Below, in pieces: positions 1 through 6,623 of a stretch of DNA of 18,717 bases; position 1 is the first letter of the stretch, and every line of letters starts with the position of its first letter. The DNA is taken from NCBI GenBank assembly GCA_015493625.1, contig WGCT01000282.1:1-18717 (forward strand). The letters run 5' to 3'. The position numbers and the translations under genes were made by a program. Source of the stretch: Draconibacterium sp. Lineage in GTDB: Bacteria > Bacteroidota > Bacteroidia > Bacteroidales > Prolixibacteraceae. Under the pieces are notes generated by a model, which was given only the letters and a program-made list of their open reading frames with translations, ran no database searches and had not been told where the DNA came from.

Positions 1-151
1 AGTTTATGAGTAAATCTAATATCGTTAAAAAGTTGTTTTCCAAAACGTTTTCCTTGAAGGGTTTTGTTTTTTTTATTACTTTGTAAAGGTTCTCTTTAAC
101 TTTTGACAGGTTTTAAAATTTATTAAAAAATTAACTTAAAAAATATTTAAT

Positions 152-892
152 ATGTCGGGTCACAATAAATGGTCGTCGATTAAACACAAAAAAGGGGCAG
201 CCGATGCAAAACGGTCGAAAATGTTTTCGAAGATTTCGAAAGAGATAACAGTAGCAGCAAAACTTGGTGGCACCGATGTTGAAGCAAATGCACGGTTGCG
301 GCTTGCTGTGCAAAATGCAAAAGGGCAAAATATGCCGAAAGATGTTATCCAGCGCGCTATTCACAAGGCCGATAAAGATGCATCTAATTTCGAAGAACAT
401 ACATTTGAAGGATATGCAACTGGTGGAATTGCCATTTTTGTGGAGTGCCTCACCGACAACAATAACAGAACAGTTGGCAGTGTAAGATCCATATTTTCGA
501 AATATGGTGGGCATCTTGGAACAAATGGCTCGTTGAGCTTTTTGTTCGAAAGAAAGGGCGTTTTTGTCGTTCCAAACAACGGGAATCTCGATTTAGATGA
601 ATTTGAACTCGAAATGATTGATGCCGGCGCAGAAGAGTTTGAAGAGAACGAAAATATGATTCTGATAACTTCGGCAATGGAAGATTTTGGAAGTGTGTCG
701 AAAAAAATGGAAGAGTTGGGTATAGAGCCTGAAAGTCAAGAGTTACAACGTATTCCTCACGACACCGTTCAGTTGAGTGTTGAAGATTCGAAAAAGGTGC
801 TCAGACTTGTTGAACGACTTGAAGATGACGACGATGTGCAAAAAGTTTATCACAATCTCGAGATTTCCGAAGATTTAGAAAAAGAGTTATAA
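152..892 (+). CDS. yebC: YebC/PmpR (TACO1-like) family protein
   Basis: The 246-residue product is a full-length member of the YebC/PmpR family (DUF28). It has the conserved basic N-terminus (MSGHNKWSSIKHKKGAADAK, residues 1-20) and the internal blocks EGYATGG and LTDNNNRT. A glycine-rich stretch (KYGGHLGTNGS) and an acidic C-terminal half follow. Family members are cytosolic proteins linked to translation (mitochondrial TACO1, bacterial YebC) and, for some, to DNA-binding regulation; the role here cannot be settled from sequence. ATG at 152 is chosen because it gives the canonical N-terminus. The next gene has its own promoter, so this is probably a separate transcription unit. No clear promoter or terminator is visible for it. 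Confidence 0.95.
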   Translation: MSGHNKWSSIKHKKGAADAKRSKMFSKISKEITVAAKLGGTDVEANARLRLAVQNAKGQNMPKDVIQRAIHKADKDASNFEEHTFEGYATGGIAIFVECLTDNNNRTVGSVRSIFSKYGGHLGTNGSLSFLFERKGVFVVPNNGNLDLDEFELEMIDAGAEEFEENENMILITSAMEDFGSVSKKMEELGIEPESQELQRIPHDTVQLSVEDSKKVLRLVERLEDDDDVQKVYHNLEISEDLEKEL

Positions 893-985
893 TTCAGTTT
901 TAGTTATCAACAACCACAAATGCGAAAACTCCTATTGTAAACGAAAGTTCTTTGGGTATGCAATGAAGTGTGAAAAAAACGGTTA

Positions 986-1014
986 TTGAGTTAATGGTTT
1001 TTGATTTATATTTG
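986..1014 (+). promoter_or_regulatory. Bacteroidota-type promoter for the SPOR-purF unit
   Basis: TATATTTG at 1007-1014 matches the Bacteroidota -7 consensus TAnnTTTG exactly. A TTG at 986-988 lies 18 bp upstream, close to the usual spacing of the -33 element. Transcription would start near 1020, about 15-20 nt before the ATG at 1037. The two genes downstream are 3 bp apart and would be co-transcribed. This rests on the motif match only. Confidence 0.6.
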
Positions 1015-1036
1015 CACACTCAATTCAGATTAAATA

Positions 1037-1489
1037 ATGAGGATTATTTTTCTTTTTGTAACGATATTTCTTTTCGGTAAACTTGTTTCTGCACAGGAGA
1101 TAAATCCTGATACAATTCAAGCAGAAATTCCAATACCCGAAATAGTTCAGCGAGTTGCTCCATCGCGCGATTCGCGTTTGGATAAAATGGTAAACTGGCA
1201 GGTTGAAAAAAACATAAAAAAAGACGGAATTGCAGGATTCAGAGTTGAGATTTTCTTTAGTGCCGAGCTAAATGGAAAAGAGCAGGCACTCAACAAAAAA
1301 GTAGAGTTTTTGTCGCAATACCCCGACTATGCTGTTCATATAAAATACGATGCCCCGAATTTCAGAGTGAGAGTTGGCGATTTCAGAACAAAAAACGAAG
1401 CATTAAAATTGTATAAAGAGATAGAAAAAGATTATCCGGTTGCATTTATTGTTGCCGATAAAATAGAATTTCCTTTGTTGAAAAAATAA
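1037..1489 (+). CDS. Secreted SPOR-domain protein
   Basis: The 150-residue product begins with a typical type I signal peptide (a hydrophobic core at residues 3-18 ending in VSA, with likely cleavage near residue 19 or 20). A short linker follows, and then a SPOR-like domain at about residues 68-142. The two characteristic half-repeats are visible: FRVEIFFS, and later FRVRVGDFRTKNEALKLYKE. SPOR domains bind denuded septal peptidoglycan glycans, so a periplasmic, wall-associated role is likely, but no specific function is known. It lies 3 bp upstream of the purF-like gene and has its own upstream promoter. Its co-transcription with a purine enzyme has no obvious functional logic. Confidence 0.8.
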   Translation: MRIIFLFVTIFLFGKLVSAQEINPDTIQAEIPIPEIVQRVAPSRDSRLDKMVNWQVEKNIKKDGIAGFRVEIFFSAELNGKEQALNKKVEFLSQYPDYAVHIKYDAPNFRVRVGDFRTKNEALKLYKEIEKDYPVAFIVADKIEFPLLKK

Positions 1490-1492
1490 ATT

Positions 1493-3391
1493 ATGAGTGA
1501 CCAGATTAAGCACGAATGTGGAATTGCTTTAATTCGATTGTTAAAACCATTATCCTACTATCAGGAAAAATACGGTACATGGAAATATGGGTTAAATAAG
1601 TTGTATCTTTTAATGGAAAAACAGCACAACCGCGGGCAAGACGGTGCCGGTGCAGTTTGTGTAAAAACCGATTTACACCCGGGAACAAAATATATTAACA
1701 GGTTTCGGTCGGTTCAGCAAAACCCCATTTTAGATGTTTTTAATCAGATAAATGCTCCGCTTGTAAAGGCGCAGGATGATCATATCGACATCAATCAGTC
1801 GGAGTGGGCTTACGAAAATTTTCCTTTTGCGGGAGAACTCTATCTTGGCCATCTGCGTTATGGTACTTTCGGGAAAAACAGTATTGATTTGGTGCATCCG
1901 GTAATGCGTCAAAACAACTGGAAATCGAGAAACCTTGTCTTGGCCGGAAACTTCAATCTTACCAATACAAAAGAGTTGTTTTATGTGTTGGTTGAATTGG
2001 GGCAACATCCTAAAGCATACACCGACACGGTAACAGCACTCGAAAAAGTGGGGCATTTCCTCGATGAAGAGAATCAATTGCTGTTCCGCCGGTACAAAAA
2101 CGAAGGGTTGATGAACAAGGAGATATCGAGCCAGATTGAAAAAAATCTTGACATTCGAAATATTCTGGAACGCTCTACAAAAGACTTCGACGGTGGGTAC
2201 GCAATTGCAGGATTAGTGGGGCATGGCGACGCATTTGTTGTTCGCGATCCGTGGGGAATTCGTCCGGCGCATTATTATTACGACGATGAAATTGTTGTTG
2301 TTGCTTCTGAACGTGCAGTAATACAAACCGTTATGGATGTGCATGCCGAGCAGGTAAACGAAATTGTTCCGGGCGAAGCTTTAATTGTAAAAAAAGACGG
2401 AAGAATTAGTAACGAAATGATTCGTGTTCCGCATACCCGAAAATCGTGTTCGTTCGAACGAATCTATTTTTCGCGGGGGAGTGACAAAGATATTTACAAT
2501 GAACGGAAAGAGTTGGGGCGCTTAATTTGCCCGACCATTTTAAAAACAATCGACTACGACTTTGATAATACCGTCTTTTCGTTTATCCCAAATACGTCGG
2601 AAACAGCTTTCTATGGTATGATTGAAGGAGTGCGGAATTATTTGGTTGACTGGAAAATAGATGAGATAAAAAAGAAAAACGGCTCGCTTTCCGACGACGA
2701 TATTAAACGAATTATTTCGTTTGAACCTCGTGTCGAAAAAATTGCGATAAAAGACGTTAAACTCCGTACTTTTATTGCCGACGATGCCAGTCGCGACGAT
2801 TTGGTAGCACACGTTTACGATGTTACTTATGGCATTATTCGAGACCACAAAGATACACTTGTAATTATCGACGACTCGATTGTACGCGGAACCACTCTGA
2901 AAAAAAGTATCATTAAAATTCTCGACAGGCTGAAACCTAAAAAGATTATTGTGGTCTCTTCTGCTCCACAAATCCGATATCCCGATTGTTACGGAATCGA
3001 CATGGCACGCCTCGATAAATTGGTAGCATTTAATGCGGCAATTGAACTGCTGAAAGATGAGGGGAAAGAAAAGTTAATTGACGATGTGTATAAAAAATGC
3101 AAAGAGCAGGAAAATTTGCCCAAAGAGGAGATGGTAAATTATGTACGCGAAATTTATAAATCGTTTTCTGCCGAGCAAATATCTGCTAAAATATCGGAGA
3201 TGCTTACTCCCAACGACTGTAATGCCGAGGTTGAAATTGTATATCAATCGATTGAGAATTTGCATAAAGCATGCCCGAACGATTTGGGCGACTGGTATTT
3301 TACAGGAAATTATCCCACTCCGGGAGGGAACAGAGTTGTAAACGGGTCGTTTATAAACTTTGTTGAAGGGAGCGATAAACGAGCATATTAA
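1493..3391 (+). CDS. purF: Amidophosphoribosyltransferase, PurF-like (long Bacteroidota form)
   Basis: The 632-residue enzyme has a class II glutamine amidotransferase domain followed by a phosphoribosyltransferase domain. PurF makes 5-phosphoribosylamine from PRPP and glutamine, the first step of de novo purine synthesis. Cys9 follows an 8-residue leader (MSDQIKHE) that would be removed to expose the nucleophile. Other glutaminase motifs are HNRGQDGAG (45-53), LGHLRYG (118-124) and AGNFNLTN (151-158). The linker has RDPWGIRP (251-258) and ASER (271-274). The PRPP loop VIIDDSIVRGTT is at 457-468, and YPDCYGID at 496-503. No CxxC iron-sulfur ligand pair is seen. It is longer than the roughly 470-500 residues of classical PurF, with extra sequence around 380-430 and a C-terminal tail after about 520. 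It could be a paralogue rather than the main PurF. The gene ends in a strong terminator. Confidence 0.85.
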   Translation: MSDQIKHECGIALIRLLKPLSYYQEKYGTWKYGLNKLYLLMEKQHNRGQDGAGAVCVKTDLHPGTKYINRFRSVQQNPILDVFNQINAPLVKAQDDHIDINQSEWAYENFPFAGELYLGHLRYGTFGKNSIDLVHPVMRQNNWKSRNLVLAGNFNLTNTKELFYVLVELGQHPKAYTDTVTALEKVGHFLDEENQLLFRRYKNEGLMNKEISSQIEKNLDIRNILERSTKDFDGGYAIAGLVGHGDAFVVRDPWGIRPAHYYYDDEIVVVASERAVIQTVMDVHAEQVNEIVPGEALIVKKDGRISNEMIRVPHTRKSCSFERIYFSRGSDKDIYNERKELGRLICPTILKTIDYDFDNTVFSFIPNTSETAFYGMIEGVRNYLVDWKIDEIKKKNGSLSDDDIKRIISFEPRVEKIAIKDVKLRTFIADDASRDDLVAHVYDVTYGIIRDHKDTLVIIDDSIVRGTTLKKSIIKILDRLKPKKIIVVSSAPQIRYPDCYGIDMARLDKLVAFNAAIELLKDEGKEKLIDDVYKKCKEQENLPKEEMVNYVREIYKSFSAEQISAKISEMLTPNDCNAEVEIVYQSIENLHKACPNDLGDWYFTGNYPTPGGNRVVNGSFINFVEGSDKRAY

Positions 3392-3393
3392 AA

Positions 3394-3430
3394 AAAAAAC
3401 GGGCAGCTAATTTTTAGCTGCCCGTTTTTT
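3394..3430. terminator. Bidirectional intrinsic terminator
   Basis: An 11-bp perfect stem (CGGGCAGCTAA at 3400-3410 with TTAGCTGCCCG at 3414-3424) encloses a TTT loop. It is flanked by A6 upstream (3394-3399) and T6 downstream (3425-3430). The A and T tracts make it a Rho-independent terminator on both strands. It sits between the convergent purF-like gene (+, ends 3391) and the GNAT gene (-, ends 3448). Confidence 0.9.
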
Positions 3431-3447
3431 ATCCTTCTTTGTGGTAT

Positions 3448-4416
3448 CTATTCCACATCGGGGAACTCGTTTGTTTCGTTCTCTCTGTCTCTTTTAACAT
3501 AGGTCTCAATATGGCGGTCTACTTTTGCCGAATAGATATCTTCTATGGTAAGAATAATCCCGGTTTCCAAAACATTTCCAAATTTTTCGTTGTTAATGGT
3601 ACCAAACGTTTTCATCGACGGAGATAAATTCATATACGCATTAATTAACGGAGGTATATTTTCTTCGTATTTTCTTACGTTTTGCGTTAAAATCTTGTAA
3701 TCCTCGTTGTAATTTTTCCCAACAAAAAGTTTTTCCATTTTGTCAGTATCAATATCGAATTCAACCGGTTCTTTCGGATAAACCAGATTCTCTCTGTCTC
3801 TGAAATATTTTGCAAAGAAATATTGAATTAAATTTCGTGCCTCAATATGAAAATGCATATACATGGTAATTTTACCAAACAGATATTTAATTTCGGGATG
3901 GTCGACAGTTAATGCTCCTAACCCGTCCCAAAGATTGTCGAGAGCAAACAGAGCTTTTGCACCTGCTTTGCTCGATTGGTAGGCGGGTTGAACAAACGAG
4001 CGCCCCAATTCTAATGTGTAGGGCAGGTAATTGTCGATAAATTCTTGCGAAAACTGGAACAGTCGTGATGTGGCTAAAAGCACATTTCCCTCCTTGTCGC
4101 GCGGAGCATTTGCACAAAGCAAATAACGGTAACCTCCCAGTATCTCTTTTGCGTCGGGATCCCAAACAATTAACTGTTTGTAGGGTGCTTCAGCAGTGTC
4201 GTAGTTGTCAATGTCGGTCTCTTTTCCTGTTCCACCACCTGCATCGCGAAATGTAATCTCGCGTAAACGGCCAATTTCTTGCATAACTACAGGCGAGTCG
4301 TGATAAGTTATAACATATATTTCGTTACTGCCTTTATTGGTTTTTCTTAAAAATTTATCGGGAGTCAGTTCTGCAATAATTTCCTTTTTGGGTAAAGGTG
4401 CAACAATCTCTTTCAT
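3448..4416 (-). CDS. glsB: GNAT-family N-acyltransferase, OlsB/GlsB-like (aminolipid synthesis)
   Basis: The 322-residue product resembles the hemolysin-like/OlsB group of the GNAT superfamily. These enzymes transfer a 3-hydroxy-fatty acyl group from acyl-ACP to the amine of ornithine or glycine. Recognisable blocks are EIGRLREITFRDAGGGTG (residues 47-64), ILGGYRYLL (92-100), LELGRSFVQPAYQ (135-147) and a C-terminal block, IPPLINAYMNLSPSMKTFG (254-272). It is cytosolic, perhaps membrane-associated, with no signal peptide. ATG at 4416 is preceded by AAAGAGA on the reverse strand. The PlsC-like gene lies 175 bp upstream in the same direction, the GlsA/GlsB-type pairing known in Bacteroides. Whether the acceptor is glycine, ornithine or another amine cannot be read from the sequence. 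Confidence 0.75.
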   Translation of the reverse strand: MKEIVAPLPKKEIIAELTPDKFLRKTNKGSNEIYVITYHDSPVVMQEIGRLREITFRDAGGGTGKETDIDNYDTAEAPYKQLIVWDPDAKEILGGYRYLLCANAPRDKEGNVLLATSRLFQFSQEFIDNYLPYTLELGRSFVQPAYQSSKAGAKALFALDNLWDGLGALTVDHPEIKYLFGKITMYMHFHIEARNLIQYFFAKYFRDRENLVYPKEPVEFDIDTDKMEKLFVGKNYNEDYKILTQNVRKYEENIPPLINAYMNLSPSMKTFGTINNEKFGNVLETGIILTIEDIYSAKVDRHIETYVKRDRENETNEFPDVE

Positions 4417-4550
4417 CTTATAAATCTCTTTAATCTATTTTGATAGACCAGGTACTGTCCCGGATTAATTATATGATTTAAAATAGCTTTAACAGCTTAT
4501 CTTTCATCATGCTTATTCCATTTTCCTCTCTTTTTGCGAACAATTGAATA

Positions 4551-4558
4551 CAAAATTA
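4551..4558 (-). promoter_or_regulatory. Possible internal promoter (-7 box) for the GNAT gene
   Basis: On the minus strand this octamer reads TAATTTTG, a full match to the Bacteroidota -7 consensus TAnnTTTG. It lies in the 175-bp gap between the two acyltransferase genes, about 135 nt before the GNAT start. No convincing TTG -33 element is seen at the expected distance, so this may be a chance match in AT-rich DNA. Confidence 0.3.
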
Positions 4559-4591
4559 AAAAAATCTAACTAAGGTTGGTTGTTTGTTCTT

Positions 4592-5440
4592 TTATTTTGT
4601 AGCATTATAATTTTCAGGTAACTTATAAACTTGCTCTTTTACCCAGTTTGCCCACTGCTGATGAGTTTTAGATTTGTAGAATGTAGTATATGGAATTGGT
4701 TTCCCAAAATAGATGGGAAATTTCGAATTGCTGTGTTTTACGGTTTCGTCGGGAAGGAAAAACATCTCGAGATTCCATTTTATATGAAAAAATTTACGAA
4801 AGTTTGCAGTTCGGTAAAACCGATTTGTATTTCTTCCCTGAATAAAAACAGGAATTATATCGCGTTTGTGTTTTATCGATTTTGAAATGAAATGTTTTTT
4901 CCATTCCAAATCAACAATTTTTCCTTTAATTTTTCTCGATGCCAGTCCCGAAGGAAAAAGAACAACCTGTTGGTTCGAGTCATATACTTCGAGTAGTGCT
5001 TTTGCTGCGCCTCTACTGTGGCCTCCATGTTTGTTTACCGGCACAAACATGGGACTTAAATTGGGAATATTCATTAAAATATCGTTGGTAAGGAATTTAA
5101 GTTCTCCCAGTCGTTTGTTAATCCATTTCATTAGTAGCAGTCCGTCGAAACCACCTAAAGGATGGTTGCTGGCAAAAATAAAACGTCCCTCTTTGGGTAT
5201 GTTCTCGTAGCCGTAAATTTGCTCGGTAATATTAAAATCGTTAACCACTTGGTCGATAAAGTCGATTCCCATTAAATGTTCATTTCTCTCCAGTAAGTCG
5301 TTAAAAAAATCGAGTTGTAATATTTTGGTAATATATCGGTATACAAATCCGGGAATTATTTTGGCAACCCTCGGACTCTTTTCCAAAAAGATGTTTTTTA
5401 AAACGATTCGTTTAAACTTTTTTGGTGTTTTTTCTTCCAC
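4592..5440 (-). CDS. glsA: PlsC-like O-acyltransferase, GlsA/OlsA-like
   Basis: The 282-residue product belongs to the lysophosphatidate acyltransferase (PlsC) superfamily. Motif I is NHPLGGFDG (residues 92-100). Here His93 and Asp99 are separated by five residues rather than the usual four of HX4D. The motif III equivalent is LFPSGLASRK (161-170) in place of FPEGTRS, and IIPVFIQGRN (195-204) resembles motif IV. Paired with the downstream GNAT enzyme, it probably adds a second acyl chain to the hydroxyl of the N-acylated amino acid lipid; this role is inferred from the pairing. It could instead be a phospholipid acyltransferase. The start is GTG at 5440: an in-frame stop lies only five codons upstream, and the first internal ATG is residue 57. 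Confidence 0.75.
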   Translation of the reverse strand: MEEKTPKKFKRIVLKNIFLEKSPRVAKIIPGFVYRYITKILQLDFFNDLLERNEHLMGIDFIDQVVNDFNITEQIYGYENIPKEGRFIFASNHPLGGFDGLLLMKWINKRLGELKFLTNDILMNIPNLSPMFVPVNKHGGHSRGAAKALLEVYDSNQQVVLFPSGLASRKIKGKIVDLEWKKHFISKSIKHKRDIIPVFIQGRNTNRFYRTANFRKFFHIKWNLEMFFLPDETVKHSNSKFPIYFGKPIPYTTFYKSKTHQQWANWVKEQVYKLPENYNATK

Positions 5441-5495
5441 GTTATTTGGTTTTAATCAATATAAAAGGTGGTGTTTTATTCGCTCTTTTTTCCCT

Positions 5496-5511
5496 CTTAA
5501 TTGCAATTAAG
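5496..5511. promoter_or_regulatory. 16-bp perfect palindrome upstream of glsA-like gene
   Basis: CTTAATTGCAATTAAG is a perfect 16-bp palindrome. It begins 55 bp upstream of the GTG start of the PlsC-like gene, where a dimeric regulator could bind over or near its promoter. No regulator or promoter box can be named, and AT-rich palindromes of this size can occur by chance. Confidence 0.3.
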
Positions 5512-5625
5512 TAAAAATTGGGCAAAAACAGAAACTGAAATAAGTTTATCTCCTATTGCAAACTATTTATGAATTGGGAGAAATTTTTAACAGACTGAAT
5601 TATAGAATTATCCTTTGCCGTTGGA

Positions 5626-5672
5626 TTTATCTTCTCAAAATTCAACAGCCACAGATTCACAGATTTTTTTAA
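5626..5672. repeat. 47-bp direct repeat, copy 1
   Basis: This starts TTTATCTTCTCAAAATTC, continues through CCACAGATTCACAGA and ends in a T7 tract plus AA. An identical copy lies at 5818-5864, 192 bp away. A diverged, shortened relative is near 6041-6066 (CAGCCCATAGATTCTCAG). In this copy the left flank is CCGTTGGA, the half-arm of the palindrome at 6143, joined at TTTATC. Confidence 0.85.
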
Positions 5673-5769
5673 ATCGAAATTCATCATTCAGAATTCGTAA
5701 TTCGTAATTCGTTTTTTTGTGGACACTGTGTTATCAGATTATCCTTTGCCGTTGGATTGATCTAACGGT
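5671..5769. repeat. 99-bp direct repeat, copy 1
   Basis: This module runs from AAATCGAAATTCATCATTC through a short tandem ATTCGTA run (5693-5711) and GGACACTGTG. It ends in the imperfect palindrome CCGTTGGAT-TG-ATCTAACGG (5749-5768). It aligns without gaps to 6065-6163, and I count six mismatches. Its right part shares the 21-bp segment containing TCCTTTGCCGTTGGAT with 5607-5627. Confidence 0.85.
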
Positions 5770-5817
5770 TATTGAATAGAGAGATGGAGCTGGACTTTAG
5801 TCCTGAATCTGAATAAG

Positions 5818-5864
5818 TTTATCTTCTCAAAATTCAACAGCCACAGATTCACAGATTTTTTTAA
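5818..5864. repeat. 47-bp direct repeat, copy 2
   Basis: This is an exact second copy of the module at 5626-5672. Its left flank is CTGAATAAG. A related fragment, CTGAAATAAGTTTATCTCC, occurs near 5535-5553 and looks like a decayed copy of the same left junction. Confidence 0.85.
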
Positions 5865-5938
5865 TCGGAATTCGTTCATCGAAATTCAGTATTCTGCCAT
5901 AGGCACACCTTCGTGGAAATTTGAAATTTTTGTTTTGC

Positions 5939-5983
5939 GGTGCGTGCAATGTTTTCGCTTTTTGCACCTTCTGTGGACGCACC
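5939..5983. repeat. Overlapping inverted repeats (hairpin-forming)
   Basis: GGTGCGT (5939-5945) can pair with ACGCACC (5977-5983). The inner GTGCAA (5944-5949) can pair with TTGCAC (5962-5967). The stems overlap by 2 nt, so they could form one bulged hairpin or two alternatives. The patch is GC-richer than its surroundings and lies inside the repeat island. No function is evident. Confidence 0.4.
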
Positions 5984-6006
5984 TTTTTGCCTCGCGCATT
6001 CACAAT

Positions 6007-6026
6007 CCCCGGGATAAATCCCGGGG
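6007..6026. repeat. REP-like palindrome (CCCCGGGAT-AA-ATCCCGGGG)
   Basis: Two perfect 9-bp arms are separated by AA and followed by CTACCAATATTTTG. Short GC-rich hairpins of this kind are typical REP-type intergenic repeats in Bacteroidota genomes, which are often spread by IS200-like (RAYT) transposases. No such transposase gene is in this window. Confidence 0.7.
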
Positions 6027-6064
6027 CTACCAATATTTTGCAGCCCATAGATTCTCAGATTTTT

Positions 6065-6163
6065 AAATCGAAATTCATCATTCAGAATTCGTAATTCGAT
6101 ATTCGTTTTTTTATGGACACTGTGTTATCAAATTATCCTTTGCCGTTGGATTTATCCAACGGT
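6065..6163. repeat. 99-bp direct repeat, copy 2
   Basis: This is the second copy of the module at 5671-5769, offset by 394 bp, with six substitutions. One substitution changes ATCTAACGG to ATCCAACGG, so this copy ends in a perfect palindrome: CCGTTGGAT (6143-6151), TT, ATCCAACGG (6154-6162). The arms differ in sequence from the 6007-6026 element but have the same length and the same inner GGAT/ATCC. Confidence 0.85.
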
Positions 6164-6269
6164 AAACGGTTGTTCTCTTTTTCACTCCACTTTTCAGCCT
6201 TTTTCAATGCGGTATTTGAACAAGCCATAATTAGAAGCTGTTTAAAAGTTAGAGTAGATTTTCGAGAGG

Positions 6270-6291
6270 AATCCCGATGTACATCGAGATT
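6270..6291. repeat. 22-bp imperfect palindrome
   Basis: AATCCCGATGT and ACATCGAGATT are 11-bp arms with one mismatched pair around the perfect core CGATGTACATCG. It is a further short palindrome of REP-like size at the right edge of the repeat island. Confidence 0.45.
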
Positions 6292-6570
6292 GGTTTTAGT
6301 GGCAAAACAACTTCTTAGTATATTGCTGTAATTCTGCTTTCGTCAATCTTCTTGTCTGCAAAGAGGCAAAAAGAGAATTCAGAATTTATTTCTCTTCCTT
6401 TCCCGACTTATCAACGAGAAAACAGTAGTTATTAACTGTTAATATTTAATTTTCCCAACTACCCATAAGTAGCTGTCAATGAGCTTTGTACATCAACCTT
6501 CTTTCTTATTGTTTGTAGTTTTCAACATTATATTAACATCTTTTAAACAAAAATAGGTGTATGTTGGTTG

Positions 6571-6615
6571 TAGAATGAAGTGGAACAGAAGGGAATAGAG
6601 TGTAATTTTTTGGAA
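6571..6615 (+). promoter_or_regulatory. Phased 10-bp repeats, likely MraZ operator
   Basis: Five related pentamers start at exact 10-bp intervals: TAGAA (6571), TGGAA (6581), GGGAA (6591), TGTAA (6601) and TGGAA (6611). Including the preceding base, the consensus is GTGGAA. In Escherichia coli, MraZ binds three TGGGA-type repeats at the same 10-bp period upstream of its own gene. Position and period here therefore suggest the autoregulatory MraZ operator, with a changed repeat sequence. The array ends 43 bp before the mraZ ATG and overlaps the expected -33 region of the candidate promoter. Confidence 0.6.
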
Positions 6616-6623
6616 TAAATTCT

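Noticed and set aside
6..86. 26-codon open frame before yebC
   Set aside because: It is short, starts almost at the window edge, has a low-complexity basic/hydrophobic product and shows no ribosome-binding site or recognisable family.
60..90. Promoter for yebC (TTACTTTG at 76-83)
   Set aside because: It does not match TAnnTTTG at the second base, and the nearest TTTG is only 9 bp upstream, too close for a -33 element.
2540..2971. 143-codon antisense open frame inside the purF-like gene
   Set aside because: The sense strand encodes clear PRTase motifs, and the antisense product is Phe/Asn/Ile/Val-rich with no family features. The same applies to the other antisense frames in the dcw genes.
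5693..5711. Short tandem ATTCGTA repeat as a separate variable-number locus
   Set aside because: It has fewer than three units and is simply part of the 99-bp module; the second copy has mutated units.
5827..6048. 73-codon open frame on the - strand
   Set aside because: It is made largely of the 47-bp repeat and the CCCCGGGAT palindrome. The translation is a by-product of the REP sequence.
6113..6331. 72-codon open frame on the + strand in the repeat island
   Set aside because: It runs through the 99-bp repeat and two palindromes, and its product resembles no known protein.
6571..6615. CRISPR-like array
   Set aside because: The units are 5-6 bp at a 10-bp period, far too short for CRISPR repeats and spacers, and no cas gene is present.
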